Positions 1 through 5,130 of a stretch of 6,181 nucleotides of DNA are shown here, piece by piece. The position numbers and the translations under genes were made by a program. Origin of the DNA: Thermococcus sp. (GTDB lineage: Archaea > Methanobacteriota_B > Thermococci > Thermococcales > Thermococcaceae); assembly GCA_027035445.1 (NCBI GenBank), contig JALVUT010000411.1, positions 1 to 6,181 on the forward strand, given 5' to 3'. The notes beneath the pieces were generated by a model, which was not told the origin of the DNA, did not search any database, and worked only from the letters and a program-made list of their open reading frames with translations. Within the stretch, counting starts at the first letter, position 1, and the number at the start of each line of letters is the position of its first letter.

Positions 1-2
1 GG

Positions 3-368
3 GTTCACGGGTTCTCCTACGAAAACGGCTGGACCGTTCACAGAGGCGTTGCGAAGGTCTTTGAGAGCGCCAGGGGCTCTTCCAGCGCTGTGCTTTCCAG
101 GATAACCATCATGGACGAAGGCTCTCTCGGAGTCAGCGTGCCGATGCTTGAGGTCGACACCGGGGAGATAGAGAGCGCATTCCACTCCTCGACTGTCAGG
201 CAGTTCGATGAGGACGCCCTGTTCTACCTCCGGTCGAGGGGCCTCGAGAGTGATGAGGCGATGAGCCTCTTCGTCCACGGCATTGGAGAGGCCCTGAGCG
301 GTCACCTCGAGAGGCTGAAGAGCAAAGCAAGAAGTGCCACCGCGGAGCTCATCGAGGAGCTCCTCTGA
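3..368 (+). CDS. SufB/SufD-family Fe-S cluster assembly protein, C-terminal part (5' end outside window)
   Basis: The frame is open from the window edge, so the true start lies upstream; the GTG at 90 is internal. About 121 residues are visible. Seen: an N-terminal stretch rich in beta-type residues (GWTVHRGVAKV, then a Ser-rich turn), then SVPMLEV, FHSSTV and FYLRSRGL followed by EA and a helical tail. This order (P-x-LE, His-Ser-x-x-V, YLxSRG-L, EA) is the C-terminal signature of SufB and SufD. Known: these proteins form the SufBCD scaffold with the ATPase SufC and build Fe-S clusters in the cytoplasm. SufD is slightly more likely than SufB, but I cannot separate them from this fragment. 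SufC/SufB partners would be expected just left of the window. The gene ends with a T-rich tract two bases after the stop, so it is probably last in its operon. Confidence 0.88.
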   Translation, partial: VHGFSYENGWTVHRGVAKVFESARGSSSAVLSRITIMDEGSLGVSVPMLEVDTGEIESAFHSSTVRQFDEDALFYLRSRGLESDEAMSLFVHGIGEALSGHLERLKSKARSATAELIEELL

Positions 369-370
369 GC

Positions 371-380
371 TTTCTTTTTT
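371..380 (+). terminator. T-rich terminator after the Suf gene
   Basis: A TTTCTTTTTT tract begins two bases after the TGA of the Suf gene. No hairpin is needed: archaeal RNA polymerase stops on U-rich tracts. Inference from position and composition. Confidence 0.55.
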
Positions 381-521
381 GAGATGAAACAGTTGAACAC
401 TAATCACGATCAGTACTAAGCAGGATTAGGCTCGTGAAATCTGAAAATGGATTGCTTGTCAATGCTAGCGCTCAGAAGACCGGTTAACACTTTCACACTC
501 AGAAATATCTACCACTGCCTT
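381..521. other. Non-coding spacer, first part
   Basis: Part of the roughly 300-base gap between the Suf gene and the DUF998 gene. It is richer in A+T than its neighbours. I see no protein-like reading frame on either strand and no RNA gene. The rest of the gap (522-666) holds the promoter and the short leader frame listed separately. Confidence 0.5.
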
Positions 522-546
522 TTTCTGTCCAGAAAGGGATATATAG
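522..546 (+). promoter_or_regulatory. Candidate promoter with an inverted repeat abutting the BRE/TATA
   Basis: A perfect 6+6 inverted repeat (TTTCTG, TC, CAGAAA; 522-535) runs directly into a purine-rich BRE-like stretch (GAAAGG, 532-537) and a TATA-like box (ATATATAG, 539-546). The transcription start would be expected near 566-572, about 95 bases before the DUF998 ATG and about 40 before the short frame at 610. An inverted repeat overlapping the BRE is a common place for an archaeal repressor site, but this is inference. A second TATA-like run (CTATATC, about 572-578) offers an alternative start nearer 600. Confidence 0.4.
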
Positions 547-609
547 GTTCACACCCAAAACCACACGGTGTCTCTATATCCCTCAACGGGGGTTCCGAAG
601 GAGAGAGGC

Positions 610-663
610 ATGGGGCGTGGGATTTTCTTTCCGTTCAGTGACAGGTTGAACAGGATGGTGTAG
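610..663 (+). other. Short in-frame leader ORF (17 codons) before the DUF998 gene
   Basis: ATG at 610 is preceded by GGAG (600-603) at good spacing. It reads MGRGIFFPFSDRLNRMV and stops at TAG 661-663, three bases before the ATG of the DUF998 gene and in the same frame. It could be a leader peptide coupled to the next gene, a longer gene start broken by a nonsense mutation, or chance. DUF998 proteins normally begin close to the first membrane helix, so an extended N-terminus is not expected; this favours a leader or chance. Confidence 0.25.
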
Positions 664-666
664 AGG

Positions 667-1209
667 ATGAAAGACCAGCTGAGGCCGCTCAGGCACTCTG
701 GAATCATCGCGGGAGTAGTCTACTGGCTCTTCGTTGCCTGGAGCATAAGCCGTAACGGGCGGTTTTCCTTCTTCCACAACGCCCTGAGCGACCTCGGATC
801 GCCCGAAATGGCCGCCTCGCCCTGGATATACAACTACGGCCTCATCGTGGCGGCGGTGTTCATGTTCGCATTCTCTCTCTACCTCATCATTACCTCGGAG
901 AACAGGCTCCAGACGGTCGGTGGGGCCTACGTTAGCATCTCTGCCCTCTTCTTGGCCCTCATCGGGGTTTTCCACGGCGGGACGAGGCCACACGTCTTCG
1001 TCTCCACCTACTTCTTCGTCCAGTTCTTCCTGGGGATGCTCATCTATGGGGCGGGTTCAAAGGATGGAGCCCTCCGCTACGGTTCGGGGTTTATCTTCGC
1101 GCTGGCGGTGCTGGGAACCTTCATAAACTGGCCTTCGGTGGCGCTGATAGAGACCTACGAGATAGCCCTGATGATGGTCTTTACGGTTCTCATCGCGGTT
1201 AGGGGATGA
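667..1209 (+). CDS. DUF998 family integral membrane protein
   Basis: 180 residues, mostly hydrophobic. Six membrane segments can be seen at roughly residues 12-28, 57-77, 84-103, 108-128, 138-154 and 160-178. The loop after the first helix carries the motif NALSDLG (38-44), the hallmark of DUF998, and the GVFHGG..PH region (100-109) matches the family's conserved glycine/histidine stretch. Known: DUF998 proteins are widespread in archaea and have no established function. The start at 667 puts a short basic N-terminus before helix 1. Its ribosome site (GGTG, 657-660) is modest and sits inside the preceding short frame. The C-terminus ends right after the last helix, slightly short for a family usually near 200 residues. 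It appears to be a single-gene unit, closed by T-runs. Confidence 0.85.
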   Translation: MKDQLRPLRHSGIIAGVVYWLFVAWSISRNGRFSFFHNALSDLGSPEMAASPWIYNYGLIVAAVFMFAFSLYLIITSENRLQTVGGAYVSISALFLALIGVFHGGTRPHVFVSTYFFVQFFLGMLIYGAGSKDGALRYGSGFIFALAVLGTFINWPSVALIETYEIALMMVFTVLIAVRG

Positions 1210-1214
1210 AGCAG

Positions 1215-1231
1215 TTTTTGCTTAATTTTTT
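1215..1231 (+). terminator. T-run terminator after the DUF998 gene
   Basis: Two T-runs (TTTTT at 1215-1219 and TTTTTT at 1226-1231) lie 6-22 bases after the stop at 1209. No clear hairpin is present, as is usual for archaea. Confidence 0.5.
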
Positions 1232-1340
1232 CCACTTTGCAAGCATAACCGTTAATAACGTTTTCGCCTAACCCCGGCCATAAGTCACTTGACGAGTTCT
1301 TCTGATTTTTTGCTATCTCGTGGCTAAAAGATGTGATAGC

Positions 1341-2810
1341 ATGAAAGCGAAAAAATTGGCGGGCTTTGCCCTGCTTTTAAGCGTCGTGATGCTCGGCGCA
1401 TTCATCTCGGGATGTGTTGACCAGGGGAATGTAACCAAGACGGTGTCGCCGGAAACCGGGAGTTCGACGGGAACACCCGCAGAGAGCACGGCAACCGAAC
1501 CCCCCAAGGCGACCGATGAGGAAATCCTGGCCCTCGTGAGCCAGTACAGGAACGCTATAAGCGATACCAAAGCCCAGCTCCAAAAGACCGGCTTCGAGAT
1601 AAAGGGCGGTGAGTTTTCCAAGTGGGACGCGATGGCAGAGGAGCTGAGGAAGAAAGCGGAGAACGAGAGGGACCCCAAGCAGAGGACTGCAATGCTCTAC
1701 GACCTCACCAGACTGAGGTACTACGAGCTCCTCAACCTCAGGTCAGCCGTCGGTATAAGCGCTGTCGAGAAGGCCTACTGGGAGAACACCACCACCGGCG
1801 AGCCAATAGGGGCCTTCTACAACAGGAGAGGCGACTTTTTCTACGCCGGAAACGGGAAGACGACCAAGATGGACGTTAAAGCCATGGTCGAAAAGATGTA
1901 CTCCATCACAAAGGGCTACGAGCTTGAGGGCATCGAGATCTACCAGGTCGGAACCGGCAGCATTCTCGTCCGGGGCATTAGAGAGGGCGGGAGAACCGTT
2001 GGGGCAGGTCAGGTGACGATAAAAGTTCACGCCAAGAGAGGGATGACGATAAAGACAGACGGTGAGAACTTTGGAGTCCTGAGGCTCGTTGACCCGAACA
2101 CGGGCGAGACCGTCATGAGGGTAGCCCCAGATGAGAAGGGGACATACAACGTACCGCCGGTAAACACAACGCTCTTGGGTATAGTGGATGAAGGGGGCTT
2201 CTGCTACCGGCCTTTACCCCTCGATGAGAACTACATGGAACTGATGCCGATAACGGACGAGGTAACGCTCGACGAGGTGCTCTGTGCCGGCGGCCTTCAG
2301 ATTGCGCCCTTCGTCTTCGACCCCACCGATGGCGGAACCGGCCCCTACGACCCTGCTCCGGTGGAGGAGCTCTACCTGATGCCCGGCCAGTACATGGTGC
2401 AGACCTTCGTCATGAAAGCCGACCTCAAGCAGCTCGCCGAACAGCTCGTCAACATAAACGTCAAAATGGGCGGAACGAAGGTCGAAACCAGGAGAGCGAA
2501 GAAGGCGCTGGATGCATTCCAGAGCGCAGTAATTTCCGTTGAAGCCTCGATGAGCACGCCAGCAGAGGCCTGTTCCTGCAGCTTCAGTCCTCTCCTACAG
2601 GGCATTTTCAGGGAGGCCTTTGGAGGCGAGCCCTTCGCCGAGGTTCCGGCCCCGGAGAGCATCAACGTTACGTTCAAGATTCTCAACACCGACGGGACGA
2701 TAGCTATCAGAGGAACACTGCCCATAAAAGCATCGAGCGTGAGGCTCGTGGTTCTGCCGCCCGGAGGAAGAGAAAAGCTCTCGAATGGGGAGGGGGCATC
2801 AAACCGCTGA
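1341..2810 (+). CDS. Secreted lipoprotein of unknown function
   Basis: 489 residues from ATG 1341. I prefer this to the GTG at 1320 because it gives a compact signal peptide (MKAKK, hydrophobic core, FISGC) and has a GTGAT element (1333-1337) just upstream. Cys25 fits a lipobox, so the mature protein is probably lipid-anchored on the outer face of the membrane. Residues 26-58 are a Ser/Thr/Pro-rich linker, 59-140 a charged helical region (possible coiled coil), about 150-350 a mixed or beta-rich part, 355-402 another helical stretch, and 438-475 beta strands. The mature chain has four more cysteines (288, 315, 411, 413), enough for two disulfides. I recognise no known family. Arginine codons are AGG/AGA in 20 of 23 cases, typical of the host. 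No solute-binding or protease motif was seen. Confidence 0.85.
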   Translation: MKAKKLAGFALLLSVVMLGAFISGCVDQGNVTKTVSPETGSSTGTPAESTATEPPKATDEEILALVSQYRNAISDTKAQLQKTGFEIKGGEFSKWDAMAEELRKKAENERDPKQRTAMLYDLTRLRYYELLNLRSAVGISAVEKAYWENTTTGEPIGAFYNRRGDFFYAGNGKTTKMDVKAMVEKMYSITKGYELEGIEIYQVGTGSILVRGIREGGRTVGAGQVTIKVHAKRGMTIKTDGENFGVLRLVDPNTGETVMRVAPDEKGTYNVPPVNTTLLGIVDEGGFCYRPLPLDENYMELMPITDEVTLDEVLCAGGLQIAPFVFDPTDGGTGPYDPAPVEELYLMPGQYMVQTFVMKADLKQLAEQLVNINVKMGGTKVETRRAKKALDAFQSAVISVEASMSTPAEACSCSFSPLLQGIFREAFGGEPFAEVPAPESINVTFKILNTDGTIAIRGTLPIKASSVRLVVLPPGGREKLSNGEGASNR

Positions 2811-2829
2811 TAAATAAAAGAAGAGGCCG

Positions 2830-3045
2830 TCAATCGTCTTCTTGGTCTTCTTTTTCTTTTTCCTTTTCTTTCTTGAGAATATCACAACTCAATGCTCCCC
2901 TTGTGGCGTTTCCTATGGTGCCGATGTAGTAGCTCTGGAGAACCTCGTAAGCATTCTGGTCGTGCTTTGAGAAGAAGACATCGGTGGCGTTCGTGCCGCA
3001 GTACTGGAGTATTGCCTCCCTGCCGCCTGGGTGTGTGTCTATGCT
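2830..3045 (-). pseudogene. Cytochrome b5-like heme-binding domain, 3' remnant
   Basis: The minus strand reads 71 codons without any usable start. It opens with THPGGREAILQYCG, then NATDVFF.KHDQNAYEVL and YYIG, ending in a Lys/Glu/Asp-rich tail. This is the second half of a cytochrome b5 fold: the HPGG histidine and the second histidine of SKHD are 23 residues apart, as expected for the two axial heme ligands. The first half of the domain (about 35-40 residues, including the usual W and VYD region) is missing. The frame is closed by TGA (3046-3048) directly before it, and no other frame supplies the missing part. I infer a 5' or internal deletion. The remnant lies just downstream of a DUF2892 remnant on the same strand, so the two may once have been an operon. 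A sequence this well conserved suggests recent loss. Confidence 0.75.
2846..2874 (+). terminator. Long pyrimidine/T tract after the lipoprotein gene
   Basis: A 29-base tract of only T and C with several T4-T5 runs lies about 35 bases after the lipoprotein stop and fits an archaeal terminator. On the opposite strand the same bases encode the Lys/Glu-rich tail of the cytochrome b5 remnant, so the tract had a coding role for the convergent gene. Confidence 0.55.
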
Positions 3046-3058
3046 TCACCCTTCCACC

Positions 3059-3187
3059 TCAGCACTCTTTGCAGGTGTTTATGCCGAGAACTTTGTAAAG
3101 GGCGCAGAAGCCCGTCAGCCCCATCACCAATGTCATCAGTCCGACTATCAGGGCTGCTGTCCTGTGGGGCACCTTGTTCGCTGCCTT
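3059..3187 (-). pseudogene. DUF2892 (YgaP-type) membrane protein, 3' remnant
   Basis: The minus strand reads 42 codons to a TGA at 3059-3061. The last part is a membrane helix (TAALIVGLMTLVMGL) followed by TGFCALYKVLGINTCKEC. The TGFCxLYxxLGINTC ending is the signature of DUF2892, the two-helix module found alone or fused to rhodanese (YgaP). The first helix and any N-terminal domain are not found in any minus-strand frame upstream of 3187, where stops are frequent, so the gene is broken. A GTG at 3168-3170 exists but would give only one helix. It ends 14 bases before the cytochrome b5 remnant on the same strand, which suggests an old membrane redox operon. Confidence is high for family and moderate for the claim that it is dead. 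Confidence 0.65.
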
Positions 3188-3302
3188 CTACCTCGTGCTC
3201 AGGGCCTACGGGAGGGGGGTTTATCCTATGGAAGAGGGAGATACCTTAAGACACCTGGCGTGGTATGATCCTGCCTCCACAGTTTGTACAGTTCCATTCT
3301 GA
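3099..3302 (+). other. Uncertain open frame with one hydrophobic stretch, overlapping the DUF2892 remnant
   Basis: On the plus strand a frame without a good start is open from a TAA at 3096 to a TGA at 3300-3302. It has a hydrophobic stretch (AAVLWGTLFAAFYLVL, 3153-3200) followed by polar sequence (RAYGRGVYPMEEGDTLRHL). A T-rich tract (3316-3331) follows. It could be the 3' end of a lost gene convergent to the minus-strand remnants, or simply the antisense of the DUF2892 helix plus chance. I do not recognise a family. Confidence 0.2.
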
Positions 3303-3315
3303 AACCTGATCCCGG

Positions 3316-3331
3316 CAATTTTTCAATTTTT
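3316..3331 (+). repeat. Tandem 8-base repeat CAATTTTT x2
   Basis: CAATTTTT occurs twice head to tail (3316-3323, 3324-3331). The T-runs could terminate plus-strand transcripts leaving the decayed region, insulating the thioredoxin-fold gene. Its position just before that gene's promoter also allows a regulatory role. Both are inference. Confidence 0.35.
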
Positions 3332-3339
3332 GAAGTAGC

Positions 3340-3349
3340 AAGCCTTATC
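3340..3349 (+). promoter_or_regulatory. Weak TATA-like box for the thioredoxin-fold gene
   Basis: AGCCTTATCT lies 30-40 bases before the ATG at 3380. It predicts a transcript start near 3368-3374, which would place ATG 3353 upstream of the message and favour ATG 3380. The match to a TATA consensus is poor. Confidence 0.25.
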
Positions 3350-3379
3350 TGAATGGAAGTCGATATTCGTGTGGTGAGC

Positions 3380-3961
3380 ATGAAAGCTGGTATGATACTA
3401 CTCGTGATCCTAGTAGGTTCTCTGGTCCCCTCTTTCCCTGAGATCTTGGCCGGGGAAATCGATCCCTCTAAAGTGGTTTTCTATATGTACGGGGCGTACT
3501 GGTGTCCCAACTGCCGGGATGTGAAGAAGGGGATCGCGGAGAGCTTCGGAACCGGGAGCTTAGTGTACTATGAAATTGAAGGGAACAACCACAATGGAAA
3601 GCTCTTCTCTGAACTGTACAGTATAACTGGAATAAGCGGAATCCCCGCAACGGCAATATTCTACGACGGCCATCTCTATGCGGTGATTGAGGGGACCTTC
3701 AACATCACCAGGACTGGGAGGATAATAAATGAAGCAAGGAAGAGCGATGGTGTGCTCCTGTTCACGAGGGGGAGGGTGTACCTCATCAAGGGTAAAAAAG
3801 CCGAAAAACTCCAGGAGATCTTTCTGAGAGATGACACCGTGTCTCCCCTTTCCACAAACAGTCAGGAATCTGCGAGGTCTCAGACTACTGCGTCCGTATG
3901 TGGGCCGGGGTTGCTGGTGCTTCTGCCCCTGCTCATCCTGCTGGCAAGGCGCTTTCGGTGA
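3380..3961 (+). CDS. Secreted thioredoxin-fold protein with CGP-CTERM anchor
   Basis: 193 residues from ATG 3380. An in-frame ATG at 3353 adds nine residues before the signal peptide but has no ribosome site; GGTGA lies at 3373-3377, close to ATG 3380. Seen: signal peptide at 1-24; a thioredoxin active site YWCPNC (Cys42, Cys45) after a hydrophobic beta strand; the cis-proline loop GIPATAIF (Pro89); a Ser/Thr-rich linker (about 151-172); and a C-terminal CGPG motif (174-177), hydrophobic helix and basic end RRFR. The last part is the CGP-CTERM sorting/anchor signal known from Thermococcaceae. The protein should work outside the membrane as a thiol-disulfide oxidoreductase or reductase; its substrate is unknown. 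The nearby lipoprotein has four mature cysteines, but a link is speculation. It stands alone, without an obvious DsbD/CcdA partner in the window. Confidence 0.88.
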   Translation: MKAGMILLVILVGSLVPSFPEILAGEIDPSKVVFYMYGAYWCPNCRDVKKGIAESFGTGSLVYYEIEGNNHNGKLFSELYSITGISGIPATAIFYDGHLYAVIEGTFNITRTGRIINEARKSDGVLLFTRGRVYLIKGKKAEKLQEIFLRDDTVSPLSTNSQESARSQTTASVCGPGLLVLLPLLILLARRFR

Positions 3962-3966
3962 TTTAC

Positions 3967-3995
3967 CCTCTCTGTCCTCTGATCTCCTCTCTGTC
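3967..3995 (+). repeat. 10-base direct repeat in a pyrimidine-rich tract
   Basis: CCTCTCTGTC occurs at 3967-3976 and 3986-3995, nine bases apart, right after the thioredoxin-fold gene. The whole stretch is C/T-rich and may act in termination; no other role is visible. Confidence 0.35.
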
Positions 3996-4015
3996 GTGAA
4001 CGGTGAGGCTTTCAA

Positions 4016-4038
4016 AAGAGAAAGGTAATGCATAAAAG
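4016..4038 (+). promoter_or_regulatory. Candidate promoter of the CoA-binding/DUF302 pair
   Basis: A purine-rich BRE-like run (AAAGAGAAAGG, 4016-4025) is followed by an AT-rich box (TAATGCATAAAA, 4027-4038). The expected transcript start, near 4055-4060, would leave a short leader containing GGTGGAG just before ATG 4071, a usual arrangement in Thermococcales. Confidence 0.35.
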
Positions 4039-4070
4039 GAGTAGAGACGAATTCACCTGCGGTGGAGAAG

Positions 4071-4397
4071 ATGAATGCAAAGGGACTCAGGAGGATCGCC
4101 CTCGTTGGGGCGAGTCCAAACCCGGACAAGTACGGCAACGTTATCCTTAGAGATCTGCTCGAGAAGGGCTTTGGGGTTCTCCCAGCTAACCCCAAATACG
4201 ATGAGGCTGAGGGCCTCAGGTGCTACCTGAGTGTGAAGGAGCTTCCAGGGGACGTTGATGTAGTCGTTTTTGTAGTGACTCCTAAAGTTGGCATCCTGGT
4301 GACAAAGGAAGTGATTGAGGCAGGCTTTGGGAGGCTCTGGTTCCAGCCCGGTGTGGAGAATGATGAGATAGCAAGGGCCCTCGATGAGAGGGGTTGA
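4071..4397 (+). CDS. CoA-binding (YccU-like, CoA_binding_2) protein, C-terminus lost by frameshift
   Basis: 108 residues from ATG 4071; GGTGGAG (4061-4067) lies just upstream, so the GTG at 4062 is part of the ribosome site rather than the start. It is a Rossmann fold: IALVGASPNPDKYGN (9-23) is the nucleotide-binding loop, then VLPANPKY (36-43), VDVVVFVVTP (62-71) and LWFQPGVEN (89-97), all in family order. Known: these small proteins bind CoA; their cellular role is unclear. The family normally runs on to about 125-140 residues with a final GxxxxxxRCxMVE segment. That segment is present here but in another frame (4393-4449: VEYSFGRCIMVE...). The break falls at GGGG (4390-4393), where the current frame meets TGA at once. 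Removing one G, or adding two, restores a product ending two bases before the next gene. Real mutation, sequencing error and programmed shift cannot be told apart here. Confidence 0.85.
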   Translation: MNAKGLRRIALVGASPNPDKYGNVILRDLLEKGFGVLPANPKYDEAEGLRCYLSVKELPGDVDVVVFVVTPKVGILVTKEVIEAGFGRLWFQPGVENDEIARALDERG

Positions 4398-4449
4398 ATA
4401 CAGCTTCGGAAGGTGCATAATGGTAGAGACTTCCGGAATGGAGGTGTGA
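4393..4449 (+). pseudogene. Out-of-frame C-terminal tail of the CoA-binding gene
   Basis: This frame reads VEYSFGRCIMVETSGMEV and then TGA at 4447-4449. RCIMVE matches the conserved end of CoA_binding_2 proteins. It lies directly after the early stop of the upstream gene and contains the ribosome site of the DUF302 gene, so the full-length version and DUF302 would be only two bases apart, as in a coupled operon. Confidence 0.7.
4440..4446 (+). promoter_or_regulatory. Strong ribosome binding site deciding the DUF302 start
   Basis: GGAGGTG, a perfect match to the archaeal anti-SD, ends five bases before ATG 4452. It fixes the start there and not at the in-frame ATG 4413. The site lies in the out-of-frame tail of the upstream gene. 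Confidence 0.8.
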
Positions 4450-4451
4450 AA

Positions 4452-4829
4452 ATGGAGTTTTACTATGTCAGGCGCTTTGATGAAGATCTGGACTTCCTCT
4501 GGGAGCGCTTCAAGAAAAAACTCGAAGAGGAGGGCTTCTTACTCATAGGCGAACGCATTCCGGTTGCCATCGTGGAAACCAAGGATGGAATAATAGCGGA
4601 CTACCACCTGCTGTTCATATGTGACAGGGAGCTCGTGGTGGAGCTTGTCAAGATAGACCCGAACATAGGGGCACTGCTCCCGTGCACGGGCTTTGGCTAC
4701 CGGACGGAGGAAGGGAACTACCTCGGTGTCACCCTGCCGAGCGTCGCTTGGAGGATCACCGGCGAGGAGGTCATAGAGCTCATGAGGCCGATGGAGAAGC
4801 AGCTCAAGGCGATAATCGATTCCCTGTGA
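4452..4829 (+). CDS. DUF302 family protein
   Basis: 125 residues with no signal peptide or membrane helix, so cytoplasmic. Seen: an N-terminal beta strand and helix (FYYVRRFDEDLDFLWERFKK), the EEEGF turn (25-29), a central strand YHLLFICDRELVVELVKIDP (51-70) and the family hallmark GALLPC (73-78) followed by GFGYR and a beta-rich end. Known: DUF302 proteins form small alpha-beta dimers found in bacteria and archaea; their function is not settled, and some relatives sit in sulfur or metal loci. Cys57 and Cys78 are the only cysteines; Cys78 is the conserved one. It is probably co-transcribed with the CoA-binding gene, and its strong ribosome site overlaps that gene's original tail. A T-rich tract follows. 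Confidence 0.85.
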   Translation: MEFYYVRRFDEDLDFLWERFKKKLEEEGFLLIGERIPVAIVETKDGIIADYHLLFICDRELVVELVKIDPNIGALLPCTGFGYRTEEGNYLGVTLPSVAWRITGEEVIELMRPMEKQLKAIIDSL

Positions 4830-4842
4830 CTTTCACTTTTCT
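4830..4842 (+). terminator. T-rich terminator after the DUF302 gene
   Basis: CTTTCACTTTTCT starts immediately after the TGA at 4827-4829 and is the most T-rich run in the gap before the metal-chaperone gene. Confidence 0.45.
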
Positions 4843-4923
4843 AAAGCCCCCTCTGGCCAATCTTCCATTCTGGGAACGATAAGCCCCATAAGCTTTCTTT
4901 CTGAGTTCTAACTGGTGATGTGG

Positions 4924-5130
4924 ATGACCCAGGTAGTTTTGAAGATACCAAACATGAGCTGCAAGCACTGCGTCATGAGGATCGAAAGGGCCATAAAGAG
5001 CGTTGGCGCCACAGGGGAGGTCAGCCTTGAAGAAAAGAAGGCCGTTGTCCAGTTCGACCCCGGAAAAGTCCGCCTGGAGGAGATAGTCAAGGCCATTGAA
5101 AGATACGGCTACGAAGTGGAGGTGGCCTGA
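4924..5130 (+). CDS. copZ: CopZ-like heavy-metal-associated (HMA) chaperone
   Basis: 68 residues from ATG 4924, chosen because GGTGAT (4914-4919) lies four bases upstream; GTG 4915 and ATG 4918 are part of that site. A single HMA ferredoxin-like domain fills the protein. The metal loop is NMSCKHC (Cys13, Cys16), followed by helix 1 (VMRIERAIKSV), the strand after VGATGEV, then AVVQFDPGKV and helix 2 with AIERYGYEVEV. Known: such proteins bind Cu(I) through the CxxC pair and hand it to a P-type ATPase or regulator in the cytoplasm. It is directly joined to the YHS gene (TGA followed at once by ATG, with the next ribosome site inside its last codons), so the two are translationally coupled. No ATPase is visible in the window. 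The metal could also be Hg(II) or Ag(I), since MerP has the same fold. Confidence 0.9.
   Translation: MTQVVLKIPNMSCKHCVMRIERAIKSVGATGEVSLEEKKAVVQFDPGKVRLEEIVKAIERYGYEVEVA

Noticed and set aside
447..641. 64-codon plus-strand frame in the gap before DUF998
   Set aside because: It runs across the predicted BRE/TATA, has no ribosome site, and its composition does not resemble a Thermococcales protein.
583..993. 136-codon minus-strand frame
   Set aside because: Antisense shadow of the DUF998 gene; its charged repetitive composition comes from the complement of hydrophobic codons.
2372..2833. 153-codon minus-strand frame at the end of the lipoprotein gene
   Set aside because: Antisense of a well-supported gene, and in a different frame from the real cytochrome b5 remnant.
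2892..3268. Several 68-94 codon plus-strand frames in the decayed region
   Set aside because: They are antisense to the b5 and DUF2892 remnants and rich in Cys, Arg and Ser in the way of random complements.
3353..3379. Upstream ATG of the thioredoxin-fold gene
   Set aside because: It lacks a ribosome site, lies where the transcript would start, and puts charged residues before a signal peptide that begins well at ATG 3380; it remains possible.
3560..4195. 211-codon minus-strand frame
   Set aside because: It is antisense to the thioredoxin-fold and CoA-binding genes, both strongly supported, and has low-complexity, protein-unlike content.
4879..4893. ATAAGC direct repeat (4879-4884, 4888-4893) before the HMA gene as a metal-regulator site
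   Set aside because: Only six bases repeated at a nine-base step; this could be chance and the second copy may simply be part of a weak TATA-like element.
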